This document shows positions 1-8,954 of a stretch of 64,000 bases of DNA, piece by piece (the stretch's first letter is position 1; each line of letters begins with the position of its first letter). The DNA is taken from positions 62,001 through 126,000 of the forward strand of contig NZ_JAVRIE010000007.1 of NCBI RefSeq assembly GCF_031846165.1, in the 5' to 3' direction. Origin of the DNA: Glaciecola blandensis (GTDB lineage Bacteria > Pseudomonadota > Gammaproteobacteria > Enterobacterales > Alteromonadaceae). The notes beneath the pieces are model-generated. The model was given only the letters and a program-made list of their open reading frames with translations. It searched no databases and had not been told where the DNA came from. Position numbers and translations under genes: made by a program.

Positions 1-384
1 TTGCAAGGTAGCCATTTTATGATTGAAGGGATAGAAGATGCCCTTTACGGTAAAGAGAAAGGGGCTACTTTCGACTTAGAGGTGGGCCCGGAAAAAGCAT
101 ATGGTCATCGCCACGATGATTTGATCCAAGAAGTCCCCGCAGCTATGTTCGAGGGTATGGACGTAGAAGTGGGTATGAGCTTCAGAGCGACAACCGATGA
201 CGGTGAGCAATCTGTTCTTATCGTGGACAAAACAGACAGCACTGTGACAGTAGACGGTAATCATCCATTGTCTGGTATGTCATTGGCTTTTAGCATTGAG
301 GTTGTTGATGTAAGAGCAGCTACTGCAGATGAAATCGCCCACGGCCATGTGCATGGTGAAGGCGGTTGTGGACACAGTCACTAA
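1..384 (+). CDS. slyD: FKBP-type peptidyl-prolyl isomerase SlyD, 3' part only
   Basis: The gene is cut by the left edge of the window; the first in-frame codon (TTG) aligns inside the family, so it is not the real start. The visible 127 residues cover the end of the FKBP fold and the insert-in-flap region, and finish in a His/Cys-rich tail (HGHVHGEGGCGHSH), the metal-binding tail typical of SlyD. Known role of the family: cytoplasmic prolyl isomerase and chaperone that also carries Ni(II) for metalloenzyme maturation. The missing N-terminus holds the first part of the catalytic domain. A second FKBP gene, fkpB, lies at 10.7 kb and lacks such a tail. Confidence 0.9.
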   Translation: MQGSHFMIEGIEDALYGKEKGATFDLEVGPEKAYGHRHDDLIQEVPAAMFEGMDVEVGMSFRATTDDGEQSVLIVDKTDSTVTVDGNHPLSGMSLAFSIEVVDVRAATADEIAHGHVHGEGGCGHSH

Positions 385-423
385 ACTTCACAAGTGGCTG
401 CACTGCGCTTAATACTGTATTAA

Positions 424-445
424 GAGGAAGCTAAATAGCTTCCTC
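424..445. terminator. Hairpin between convergent slyD and glnB
   Basis: A perfect 10-bp inverted repeat (GAGGAAGCTA / TAGCTTCCTC) with a 2-nt centre sits between the two convergent genes and overlaps the glnB stop codon. It is placed to end both transcripts, but neither side has a good T run, so termination is only a likely role. Confidence 0.4.
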
Positions 446-769
446 ATCTGTTTCACCCGTTCGTATTCGAATGACTTGCTCGACTTCAAAGACAAATATC
501 TTGCCATCTCCAATTTTGCCAGTTTTTGCATGCGTCTGTATGGTTTCTACAACACGTTCTGCAAGCGCATCTGGAATAACCATTTCAATTTTGACCTTTG
601 GTAAGAAGTCCACATTGTATTCAGCGCCTCTATACAATTCTTTGTGGCCTTTTTGGCGTCCAAAACCCCTAACTTCAGTCATGGTGATACCAGATACTCC
701 TACCGAAGAAAGAGCTTCTCTAACATCATCAAGCTTAAATGGTTTGATTATCGCTTCAACTTTTTTCAT
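431..769 (-). CDS. glnB: Nitrogen regulatory protein P-II
   Basis: The product is 112 residues, the usual P-II length, and matches GlnB almost throughout: KPFKLDDVREAL near the N-terminus, a T-loop with the uridylylation target Tyr51 (in RGAEYNVDFLPK), and the C-terminal signature TGKIGDGKIFV. P-II is a cytoplasmic trimer that senses 2-oxoglutarate and ATP/ADP. It controls glutamine synthetase adenylylation and NtrB, and is itself modified by GlnD. No amtB lies beside it, and the sequence looks like GlnB rather than GlnK. It follows nadE by 25 nt on the same strand, so the two are probably co-transcribed. Confidence 0.95.
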   Translation of the reverse strand: MKKVEAIIKPFKLDDVREALSSVGVSGITMTEVRGFGRQKGHKELYRGAEYNVDFLPKVKIEMVIPDALAERVVETIQTHAKTGKIGDGKIFVFEVEQVIRIRTGETDEEAI

Positions 770-794
770 AGTGTAAAACCAGTCCTAGTTTATG

Positions 795-1631
795 TTATTC
801 ACTGTCGTATACTGTCGGGATCGCGACTCTTTTATGCTGCGTTTTTAAGTATATAGCTAATAGTTTGTCATCAGCAACCGTGTCTTCACTCTTGCCCTCA
901 AGAAAATCATCAATTTGATCGTAAGTTAAGCCTAGAGAATCTTCATCAGATTTTTGTGGCGTTAATGATTCTAAATCGGCGGTAGGCGCTTTAGTAATCA
1001 CTTTTTCTGGCGCTCCCATGTGTTGAGCAAGTTGTCGCACTTGACGTTTACTCAAACCAAATAAAGGAGCAAGGTCACAAGCGCCATCTCCAAACTTGGT
1101 ATAAAAACCCGTAATATTTTCTGCCGAGTGATCAGTACCTAGCACCAAACCTTGTGTTAAACCGGCAATATCATATTGAATAGCCATTCGACTTCTGGCT
1201 TTGGCATTTCCTAAAACAAAATCAGAATGTGTATCAGTAAAGCTATCGACACCGGCAGCTTTGAGGCCTTCAATGGCTGAAGCGTGGATCGCGTCGGCTG
1301 CTGACTTGACGTTCGCTGTCATCTGCACGCTAGGCTGAATAAAATCTATCGACGCTTGAGCATCTTGCTCATCTGCTTGCACACCATACGGTAAACGCAC
1401 TGCAATAAATCGGTAAGCAGCATTAGTTTCTTCATTTAGCTCATTTACCGCAAGCTGCGCTAACCTACCTAAAGTGCAGGAATCAATCCCACCGCTGATA
1501 CCTAAAACCAATGTTGTTAACCCTGAGTCTGTTAATTGATTCTTTATAAATTGGGTGCGGCGCTGGATCTCAAGCTCCGCATCAATCTCAGGCAGTACAC
1601 GCATTTCATTAATGACTTCTTGTTTTAACAT
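795..1631 (-). CDS. nadE: NH3-dependent NAD+ synthetase
   Basis: The enzyme converts deamido-NAD+ to NAD+ with ATP and ammonia, the last step of NAD biosynthesis. The ATP-pyrophosphatase P-loop SGGIDS is at residues 46-51 and there is no N-terminal glutaminase domain, so this is the short ammonia-dependent type (278 aa). I chose the ATG at 1631 because it is preceded by a GAGAGTGAG ribosome site and gives the family's N-terminus. A longer form from a TTG at 1646 is possible but has no clear site. It lies directly upstream of glnB on the same strand. Confidence 0.93.
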   Translation of the reverse strand: MLKQEVINEMRVLPEIDAELEIQRRTQFIKNQLTDSGLTTLVLGISGGIDSCTLGRLAQLAVNELNEETNAAYRFIAVRLPYGVQADEQDAQASIDFIQPSVQMTANVKSAADAIHASAIEGLKAAGVDSFTDTHSDFVLGNAKARSRMAIQYDIAGLTQGLVLGTDHSAENITGFYTKFGDGACDLAPLFGLSKRQVRQLAQHMGAPEKVITKAPTADLESLTPQKSDEDSLGLTYDQIDDFLEGKSEDTVADDKLLAIYLKTQHKRVAIPTVYDSE

Positions 1632-1771
1632 TGTTCTCACTCTCAATTATTTCGATTCTCACATTTTCACTACATCGGCAAGGTATAAACTCGACTAACC
1701 TCCCCTGATTGTGTATACGCAAGAGGAAGGAAAATAGCGTATAGTAATGTGTATAAATTTCGGGGGTCTAC

Positions 1772-2344
1772 GTGCTAACTAACAAACCTACATCACAAAC
1801 GTCATTACAGAAAGGTGTTACCTTGCTAGAAATGATGATCGCTTTAGCAATCATAGCGATTGTATTGACAGTTGTCGCGCCTAACATTCGAGAATTTTTA
1901 ATCAAAAATAGAATTACCGGTGAGCTAAATGAAATAAGCGGCATCGTTCAATATGCTAGACACGTTGCAATTGACCAGCAGTCACCTGTTATCCTATGCC
2001 CTGCCAGTGACTTTAAAGAGTGTGGGACCGATTGGGATGATCCAAAGATAGTATTCATCGACGATAATGGTGATGGCGACCGAAACGATGATGAAGATTT
2101 ATTAGTGGCAAGCTCACCTACGTCGGACACAACGTATATGGACGGTCCGAATAATCAAGTCGAGTTCCAAGAAACGGGCGCATCCAACCGCAATTTCAAC
2201 ATCATACTCTGCCCAGATAGCAAAGATGTGAAATACGCTCGGGCAATTAATATTTCTTTACAAGGTCGTGTTCGCGTTAGCAAAGACACTGACAATGATG
2301 GCGTGCACGAAGATACATCTGGCGATGCGCTTACCTGTCCATAA
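1772..2344 (+). CDS. GspH/FimT-family type IV minor pseudopilin
   Basis: A 190-residue prepilin-like protein starting at GTG after a GGGGGT ribosome site. The type III signal is clear: cleavage by PilD expected after Gly15 (QKG/VTLLE), Glu at position 5 of the mature protein, then a hydrophobic helix to about residue 37. The rest fits a FimT/GspH globular domain. Two acidic Asn/Gly-rich loops resemble calcium-binding loops (about 97-108 and 172-185). It probably acts as a minor pilin in pilus priming. It is on the opposite strand from the pilV-W-X-Y1-E operon and is transcribed alone, with its own terminator. FimT or FimU could both apply, so no symbol is given. Confidence 0.8.
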   Translation: MLTNKPTSQTSLQKGVTLLEMMIALAIIAIVLTVVAPNIREFLIKNRITGELNEISGIVQYARHVAIDQQSPVILCPASDFKECGTDWDDPKIVFIDDNGDGDRNDDEDLLVASSPTSDTTYMDGPNNQVEFQETGASNRNFNIILCPDSKDVKYARAINISLQGRVRVSKDTDNDGVHEDTSGDALTCP

Positions 2345-2360
2345 AGACTTTCACAGATAA

Positions 2361-2396
2361 AAAATGAGACGCCTTTCAATCACGTCTCATTTTATT
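2361..2396 (+). terminator. Rho-independent terminator after the fimT-like gene
   Basis: A 10-bp stem (AAATGAGACG / CGTCTCATTT) with an 11-nt loop is followed by a T-rich stretch (TTTTATTCT), 17 nt after the stop codon. Confidence 0.75.
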
Positions 2397-2897
2397 CTGT
2401 GTAATGCTAGACCACTCATTACTGAATTCGTTTAATGGTCACTTTCGCCACAGACTCTCTGCAATCATAGAAAGATATTGATAAATCACCTTCTCCATGT
2501 ATTCAAGCTGCAATATGCACAAAACCTTCATCAGATTCACTCACCTCATACAATACACTTCAAATACCACAAGCTAGGCCCAGTATTCATAAGCCATTAT
2601 GGTCTGCACTACACGCATCGTAAGCGCTAGTGAAGAAAGGAGACTTCCCTTAGCGCGAAAGCGAACTGTGTTAGCCGATACAAAAAGCATCGTTAGTAGG
2701 GATTATGATTGCCGCTAAACAGATGCGATTAAATCGTCTTGCCGCGCATATTTCATCGCTTGACGAAGTGCCTAGTCCCAACGATGATTGATTAGCGCTG
2801 CTGTCGCTTACACGATTGATTTACTCACTCGGAACAGACGTTAAAAGGCTTGGATTAGCGGATTCAGTTAGTGGAAAGAATGACGATTGTTTTCAGT
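2397..2897. other. Gene-free stretch with possible decayed minor-pilin end
   Basis: No convincing gene is present. On the minus strand, about 2423-2500 reads as 25 open codons ending at a TAA. The peptide (FYDCRESVAKVTIKRIQ at its end) resembles the C-terminus of FimT/GspH pseudopilins. Upstream the same frame is broken by several stops (two within the next 60 bases), so at most it is a remnant. A + strand frame of about 39 codons at 2670-2790 has no recognisable product. Confidence 0.3.
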
Positions 2898-2900
2898 CAA

Positions 2901-2936
2901 AAAAAAGGTTTAGACTATTTGCCTAAACCTTTTTTG
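2901..2936. terminator. Bidirectional terminator after pilE
   Basis: Stem GGTTTAG / CTAAACC with a 9-nt loop, flanked by an A run on one side and a T run on the other, so it can act on both strands. It lies 25 nt beyond the pilE stop and would end the pilV-W-X-Y1-E transcript. Confidence 0.8.
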
Positions 2937-2960
2937 TCATATTGTTTGAATCAAGCGCGC

Positions 2961-3434
2961 TTAACAGCTCCAGCAATACTCATCGCTGTCGATGCTACCG
3001 TTATTGTTCTCATCCCAAGCTTTTCTGCCATCACTAAAGTAATATATAGCACCCGTACCGTCTGCAACACCACCTGAGGTAGGTGTCGCTTTCAACCGAT
3101 ACGTCAGTCCATTCGCTGACATTGTTTCAATAATCAAGTCGTACTTTTTGCTCGTGGCCGGTTCAGAGCTTGGACTGTGCTGGGCAAAAATAGTTGGTTT
3201 ACCCGTATTCGCTCCGCCAGCAGCAGCCCCTTTATATGTGTAGCTCGATGCATTGTGCCGCTCCATCGCTGTTGCAAATGACATCAAATCAGCTTGAGCA
3301 GTACTTCGAGCCGAGCTCGCGATAATCCCTTGATAACTAGGATAAGCAATGGCGCTAATGATACCGATGATTGCGACTACAATCATCAGCTCAATTAGGG
3401 TAAAGCCTTTACTATTTTGACCTATTTGTTTCAT
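2961..3434 (-). CDS. pilE: Type IV minor pilin PilE
   Basis: A 157-residue pilin-like protein. PilD cleavage is expected after Gly10 (NSKG/FTLIELMIVVAIIGI), with Phe1 and Glu5 of the mature protein present, then the long N-terminal helix. The C-terminus holds an acidic loop (Asp141-Glu152) resembling a calcium-binding loop and a closing Cys154/Cys157 pair (CWSC). The family role is as a minor pilin that, with PilV, PilW, PilX and PilY1, primes type IV pilus assembly and forms the tip. Its start codon abuts the pilY1 stop with no gap, so translation is probably coupled. It is the last gene of the operon. Confidence 0.88.
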   Translation of the reverse strand: MKQIGQNSKGFTLIELMIVVAIIGIISAIAYPSYQGIIASSARSTAQADLMSFATAMERHNASSYTYKGAAAGGANTGKPTIFAQHSPSSEPATSKKYDLIIETMSANGLTYRLKATPTSGGVADGTGAIYYFSDGRKAWDENNNGSIDSDEYCWSC

Positions 3435-6400
3435 TTACTGACGCTCCACTTCGGTTTTCCAAGTATTTTTCTGGACGCGCTCAAACTTACCATAGATGTT
3501 TCGTGCTAAACATTCAAAGTCAGAGCCACAAGATTTAATTTCGCCATCTTCATCAGTTTCAATAACGGCAGAAACACACTCTGCACCTAAACAAACCACC
3601 GGCTTAACAATATTCTCGATTAGAATCTTTGTATCGGGCGCGATGCCTGTTTGCTTTAACTGAGCATATCGATCTGACGCATCTTGTTCGTCATTATCAT
3701 TCAAATCCTCTACTGCGTTACCGTCAACTAAGTTGACTAAGTAAGCACGACTATTTCCAGTTGGTGGTGCACACGCACTGGTGCTAGCACTGGCTGGCAA
3801 ATAAGTAGTAAAGAAAACTTGATAGTCTAAGATCAATGGCGAAGCTAACACTTTTTCGCCACCACTCGTCAAGCGCACAAACCAGCCGCTTTTCGACGCA
3901 AAAATGGTGTTTTGCAATGCACGCTCTTCATCATCTTTACTAGTTAGCAGGTGATCAGTCGCATCATATAAACTGCTATTGCTGATAGCTGTCGTTGGGA
4001 AGGTGAATTTGTCAAACTCATCTCTAACGAATACTCCATTATCTTTGATCATGTAAAAATTATCTTGAATTTGTGTATTCAGAGGACCGGCTCTGAAGCC
4101 TGAACCAATGGCAACAGCATAATAATGCTCATCAACCGTTGAGATTTCTGACACATCAGGTGCGTAATAGAATCGTCTATTATTCTCAGCATCATCAGCA
4201 CCGAGTTGAGCAAGCAATTGCCCAGACACTAAATCACTTCTCGCTTCACCATTATAAATGTCCAAACGGAAGATTTGACCACCCATATCTGCGACATACA
4301 TGTGGTCAGCAAACCCATCGTTGTCACGATCGATAACTGATATACGGGCTGGGATACTGTACTTCATATCTGTTAACACTAGGTCGGCATTTTCTTTACC
4401 CGCTGACCATAGTAGATCGCCGTTTTCAGCATCGATGATATACACAGAGTTACCAACCACGTCGTCGCTGCGTTCAGCCTTTGAGTCTTGGTCTGGATCG
4501 TAACCCCCACCAATAATGACCACATTCTTGACGACATCGCCGATCCTAACTTTAGTAATCGTTGGACGTGACCATGATTGCCCCATATTAGCGAAGTCAC
4601 CTTCACCACCATTTATTGTAAATACAATCTTCGGATCGTCTTTCGCGGTCACATCAACAACGTAGTAGTTATTTCCACCTCTACGCATGCCGATATAGAT
4701 GTACTTTTTACCCTCTACTTCACGGTAAACCATGTCACCATCAAGACCATAGATATGATTAAAGCTACTGGCATTTCGATAAAATTCATTTAGGTTTTTG
4801 AGCAATTCTCGAGGAATAATCGAGAAATTCTCTTCACCCGTTTCAGCATTGAATGAGTGTAAGAAACCGTGGTTAGTTGCAACAAATACAGCACTTTCAG
4901 TTGCACTGTAGTTCACGATGACTGGCTGCGAATGGATAGGATCACCCATCTCCATTCTTACATCGATTACAGAACCATCGCCGTCATCATCTCTAACGTC
5001 AACACCCCGCGCCCACTTAAGCACAGTTTCTCTGGTGCCGATTGGATCAACGTCCGGATTAAGGTTCAAGTCGCTGTTGTCTATTTCCAAATTGGTTTCA
5101 ATCAACTGGTTCTTAGGAATCATGACTGAACCTGTATCATCAAAGAAATAGACTTTACGCACCAAATCCAAACGACTTGCAGCACCACCTGAACGCACAT
5201 CGTTGCCGTCAGGACTGGCAGACCAGAATGAATGAGAGTTCTCGCTGAAGAAACCGGAACCACTGTCTACCGCATCGGTACCGTTCTTATCTAATACAGT
5301 ATCACCACTGATTTTGTACTTCTTCAAATTACCAGGCCATTTTGAACCCTCAGATGGCTTAAACAAAGCGAAATAGAGCTCGTCCCTATGGGTTAAGCGA
5401 TTCAATTGGTTTACGGCCACACCTGGCGAAACAAAGGTGGCATTCACATCTTTCACGTTTCTGAGAATCGTTTTAAACGCTTGCACCAAATCTTCGCTGT
5501 TGTCAGCTTGGTAGAAACCTCCGCCGCCTTGCAATGCAAGTTGATTAAGGAAAGTATTTGCGTTGTTGTTTGCAGCAAATCCGATCGTATGCGTAACAAC
5601 TCTGGCATCGATAACGGACTCACTGGCGTCACTTAAGTTCTTCACAAGGTCCACGCCGCACTTCTCTCCACCGTTTCCTGAACAAGAGGTTCCGAGAAGT
5701 GACTGGATTTCGCTAACACTGTGATTGTTATTCGCTTCACCATCAGATAATAACACGACATGGTTGTTAACCTGACACTGTAAATCGACGACAGGTGAAA
5801 TGTATTGTGCACCCTCTGGAATATATTCCTGAATACAGTTCCAACTATTTAAATTATCTTCCGTACAACCTGATGGTCGCACAGCATCATCACCAATGTA
5901 TGATGCTCTATGACTGACTCTCGTGCTACGTCTAACATTATTGTTAACACCACTTTCACCACGCTTACGGCCCCAATAGACTTCATTGCCTCCGAAGTAT
6001 TGGGCGGATTCATACAGCGTATCTACAATCGGTGTGTAACCATTGGCGTTCAATTCATCAACTTTACTCACCAAGTGTTGTCTTACAGTGGAAGACGTTC
6101 CTGGCGTCGCATTACCCTCAAACTCAACAACCAATCGAGCAGCGCCAGATGGTTTCCCGCTAACAGTATACCCTCCGCGTTTTGAATAAGAGAAATCGGA
6201 TAGGATAAACATCATCTTATTACCCGTTCTCCATCCGCTGCGATTAACCGTCGTTTGCACGATGTTTTTTATCGAAGGGCTTTGGTAATCTCTATCTTCA
6301 ACCCAAGTTGGAATATTTTCCCAGTTGACAGCAGCTGTCTTGCTTTTATTACGCTGCATGTAGCGATAATATGGACTGAAGTCGTTTGGATGATCTTCAT

Positions 6401-7520
6401 TTACGCCTTGGATCGTCATTCTAGCGCCGCTAGAAGTGTAGGTATTGTAAGAAGTAAACTCGAGATATGCGTTGAGGATATTTGCGTTTTTGGGGACATT
6501 GACGCCAGAAAAACGCAGCCCAATATAAGCATTAGAGCTTCTATGGAAAGTCAGCTCGCTACCCGTTGATTGATAACCATTCCACTGCTCTTCGGCATTC
6601 TCACCATTGGTAGATAATTGATAGATTTGACGTTCACGCATACAGCCCGTTGCCGTGCTTTCATCATAGTTAACGACAAGTTGAGGTGTTCGACCAATAC
6701 CTTCTTCAAAGCCACTGACTTTACGGTTACTGGAGCTAACCGAACTTGAACCTTCAATGATGATGTTAAGGTCGTTCCCCCCACACCAATCACCGCGATT
6801 CACTACTTCCTGAATAACCGCAGATAAATCGGGTGAGTTTATCCCTTCGTCTGATAGTGGAAAATCATTATCGGTGTCCCAAGTGACTTCAGCACCGGTG
6901 GTGCTTCTATTAGTAATATCTTTATCTTGGTTTTTGAACGCTTGCGCATCTCCCGTCGCCTCAGCTTTGAAAACCATGCTTGCTTGAGATGTATTGAGTC
7001 CTTTGGAAGTAAAACGAATATATGCATTCGTAATAACCGCACCACGAGGGATCATGAGCTCTTGATAACGCAAACCTGTATGCACTGTTTGGGTGCCTTT
7101 GGTAAGCTCTAGCTGATTCGTTGTCAGCTTAACATCTTCATCGACTTCATATGCGTCATCGCTACCATCAACAACAGGAATAATGAGTTCTGGCGCTACT
7201 GGACTATCGATGTCTCTTACCGGAAATAATATTGGTCCACCATAATCAGAAAAACGCATCAAACCGGCATTGATATTGGTTGCTGAACGCAAGGTTTCTT
7301 TCAATGCGTTTTGAACACGAAGCATTCGGGTTTGAGAAGTACCATCTTTACTGCCCATCGAGCCGGAGGTGTCCATAATGAATAATACATTAGGATTGTA
7401 GGTGCTGGATGTTCCTCCTGTACCTAGATATATTTCAAGATCGTCGCCAAGCGCGCTCATGCTTACCATAATCGTAAGGAAAAAAGCGCTCGCTGAACTG
7501 GTCCATCTTTTAAGTGACAT
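3435..7520 (-). CDS. pilY1: Type IV pilus tip adhesin PilY1 with split vWA domain
   Basis: A 1361-residue exported protein. The signal peptide ends near ALG25. A von Willebrand A domain begins with the MIDAS motif DTSGS at 50-54, is interrupted at about 110-470, and resumes to about 690 (SDGEAN near 592). The interruption holds two tandem beta-rich modules with the same pattern: LRF..V.IP..A.I.NAY..F near the start, W...N then I...VNR..W..GN in the middle, LVV.(Y/F) at the end. The C-terminal half is the PilY1 beta-propeller domain, with a calcium-binding-like loop DRDNDGFAD. I chose the ATG at 7520 because GAGGTAAGAATC precedes it; it lies 10 nt after pilX. Role: tip protein for adhesion, calcium-dependent pilus extension and surface sensing. 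Confidence 0.92.
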   Translation of the reverse strand: MSLKRWTSSASAFFLTIMVSMSALGDDLEIYLGTGGTSSTYNPNVLFIMDTSGSMGSKDGTSQTRMLRVQNALKETLRSATNINAGLMRFSDYGGPILFPVRDIDSPVAPELIIPVVDGSDDAYEVDEDVKLTTNQLELTKGTQTVHTGLRYQELMIPRGAVITNAYIRFTSKGLNTSQASMVFKAEATGDAQAFKNQDKDITNRSTTGAEVTWDTDNDFPLSDEGINSPDLSAVIQEVVNRGDWCGGNDLNIIIEGSSSVSSSNRKVSGFEEGIGRTPQLVVNYDESTATGCMRERQIYQLSTNGENAEEQWNGYQSTGSELTFHRSSNAYIGLRFSGVNVPKNANILNAYLEFTSYNTYTSSGARMTIQGVNEDHPNDFSPYYRYMQRNKSKTAAVNWENIPTWVEDRDYQSPSIKNIVQTTVNRSGWRTGNKMMFILSDFSYSKRGGYTVSGKPSGAARLVVEFEGNATPGTSSTVRQHLVSKVDELNANGYTPIVDTLYESAQYFGGNEVYWGRKRGESGVNNNVRRSTRVSHRASYIGDDAVRPSGCTEDNLNSWNCIQEYIPEGAQYISPVVDLQCQVNNHVVLLSDGEANNNHSVSEIQSLLGTSCSGNGGEKCGVDLVKNLSDASESVIDARVVTHTIGFAANNNANTFLNQLALQGGGGFYQADNSEDLVQAFKTILRNVKDVNATFVSPGVAVNQLNRLTHRDELYFALFKPSEGSKWPGNLKKYKISGDTVLDKNGTDAVDSGSGFFSENSHSFWSASPDGNDVRSGGAASRLDLVRKVYFFDDTGSVMIPKNQLIETNLEIDNSDLNLNPDVDPIGTRETVLKWARGVDVRDDDGDGSVIDVRMEMGDPIHSQPVIVNYSATESAVFVATNHGFLHSFNAETGEENFSIIPRELLKNLNEFYRNASSFNHIYGLDGDMVYREVEGKKYIYIGMRRGGNNYYVVDVTAKDDPKIVFTINGGEGDFANMGQSWSRPTITKVRIGDVVKNVVIIGGGYDPDQDSKAERSDDVVGNSVYIIDAENGDLLWSAGKENADLVLTDMKYSIPARISVIDRDNDGFADHMYVADMGGQIFRLDIYNGEARSDLVSGQLLAQLGADDAENNRRFYYAPDVSEISTVDEHYYAVAIGSGFRAGPLNTQIQDNFYMIKDNGVFVRDEFDKFTFPTTAISNSSLYDATDHLLTSKDDEERALQNTIFASKSGWFVRLTSGGEKVLASPLILDYQVFFTTYLPASASTSACAPPTGNSRAYLVNLVDGNAVEDLNDNDEQDASDRYAQLKQTGIAPDTKILIENIVKPVVCLGAECVSAVIETDEDGEIKSCGSDFECLARNIYGKFERVQKNTWKTEVERQ

Positions 7521-7530
7521 GATTCTTACC

Positions 7531-8094
7531 TCACTGTGATGCTGGCGCAAAAACGGCTGCGCTCATCGTGTTAGCAACTGCATAATTGCTACCAGAGATT
7601 TGGCCGCAACCTCTGACTAAGAAAACGTGACAGCTAATATTACTGCCACCGATGACGTTACTAGAGCCCCTGCAGGCCTCTTCTCTAATGAAAGCACTTT
7701 TAGACCAACTGGTGGTCGTAGGGTGTGTTCGAAAATTACCTTGGTCGACGTGCATTTTGCCTCGCGTTAGACCGTCATTCGTTATGAAACGGTCTATACG
7801 ATCATTATCAAAACAACTGAGTTCATCATTGGCTAAATCCAAGGCATTTATTTGTCGCGCTTCAGATAAAGGATCTGACTTAAGAGGATCAGCTAACAAA
7901 GACTCATCTTCTGATTCATAAACCACGCCTGCTAACGCGGCTTCTGCCGCGTCGAAAGCAAAGGATTTCCTTTCCATTGATGCCGCCATTTTAGTTTGCA
8001 TCATACCGCTAGATACCGAGGCGACGCCGAGAATTGTCAATGACATTAGCACTAATAGTGCAAATACCATTACGAGACCGCGCTGCTGATTCAT
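7531..8094 (-). CDS. pilX: Type IV pilus minor protein PilX
   Basis: A 187-residue protein opening with the PilX N-terminal pattern: QQRG, then a long hydrophobic segment (about 6-27), then a helix ending in FAFDAAEAALAG. This is a prepilin-like membrane anchor with an unusual signal, as is usual for PilX. The remainder is a small globular domain with four cysteines. It is a minor-pilin component of the pilus-priming complex, with PilV, PilW and PilY1. Its ATG overlaps the pilW stop (ATGA), which suggests translational coupling. Confidence 0.85.
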   Translation of the reverse strand: MNQQRGLVMVFALLVLMSLTILGVASVSSGMMQTKMAASMERKSFAFDAAEAALAGVVYESEDESLLADPLKSDPLSEARQINALDLANDELSCFDNDRIDRFITNDGLTRGKMHVDQGNFRTHPTTTSWSKSAFIREEACRGSSNVIGGSNISCHVFLVRGCGQISGSNYAVANTMSAAVFAPASQ

Positions 8095-8954
8095 GCTCCA
8101 CTCCTTACAAAATTTTTCATATTTCTTAGCGTTATTGTGGTTTCAAAAGCTTTATATAAGCCATTATCACTGACTGTAAAACTGTCTTCGTTTAATAATT
8201 TAAATGAGGCCTTTTGATCAACCGTTATTTCACTATCACCTTTAACAACGACAGCTAACCTAAGAGCGACAATAGATTGACCGTCATTAATTGAGTTTTG
8301 GATCCCATCAGCAGTAATAAATCGAATTGGAATTGCAGACCCTTGAGTACTTTCTAAATCAGTAATACCGTAGGTGACTTGAAAACTAACAACATCGTCG
8401 AGCAAGGTAACCGAATTATGAGCATTATGCCCCTCGGCTGCTTTTAAGCCTCTTAAGTAACGTCCATCAAAACCTGTACATTTCAATTTATTGTCGTCGA
8501 CAAAGTACTCGTTTACTACGTAAAACTCTTCTTGGTCTGGATATCCTAAGGTGTAACCACGACAATCCTGAAAGCCTTGCAAACTGACAACCAGTTTGTC
8601 ACTCGCACCATCAATGCCTTGCACTGAACCAAGCTGGTTACGAACCGCAAACTTGCCTGGCAGGATGATAGGGTTATTGCGGACGAAAACATTCTCGTTA
8701 ACAATATCAACATCGTTATTGAGCTGTGGGCTCAATTGGTCATAAAGCCCTACCATGAGCATTTCGCTGCGCAAACGATTGATGATGTATCGACCACTTT
8801 CTTGGGTAGATGCAATACCTCTGTTTAGCTTCTCTGTGACTTGGTTACTAACCATCACCTGAACTACTGCGCCAGCAATTATTAAGCCGAGCGCCATGGA
8901 TATCATGATTTCAACGAGAGTAAACCCTCGTTGCTGTTTAGAGCGTTTAATCAC
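8091..8954 (-). CDS. pilW: Type IV pilus minor pilin PilW (PilW family)
   Basis: A 287-residue minor pilin with the prepilin signal QQRG/FTLVEIMISMALGLIIAG, mature Glu5 present, and the PilW-type body (GRYIINRLRSEMLMVGLYD). I start it at the GTG at 8954: it overlaps the pilV stop as GTGA and a GGAGG ribosome site precedes it. A longer reading from 8978 would run inside pilV. The product belongs to the pilus-priming complex. It is not the TPR lipoprotein also called PilW that is encoded near 57 kb. Confidence 0.86.
   Translation of the reverse strand: MIKRSKQQRGFTLVEIMISMALGLIIAGAVVQVMVSNQVTEKLNRGIASTQESGRYIINRLRSEMLMVGLYDQLSPQLNNDVDIVNENVFVRNNPIILPGKFAVRNQLGSVQGIDGASDKLVVSLQGFQDCRGYTLGYPDQEEFYVVNEYFVDDNKLKCTGFDGRYLRGLKAAEGHNAHNSVTLLDDVVSFQVTYGITDLESTQGSAIPIRFITADGIQNSINDGQSIVALRLAVVVKGDSEITVDQKASFKLLNEDSFTVSDNGLYKAFETTITLRNMKNFVRSGA

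Noticed and set aside
2871..3077. A plus-strand frame at the end of pilE
   Set aside because: It overlaps a strong terminator and runs antisense to pilE.
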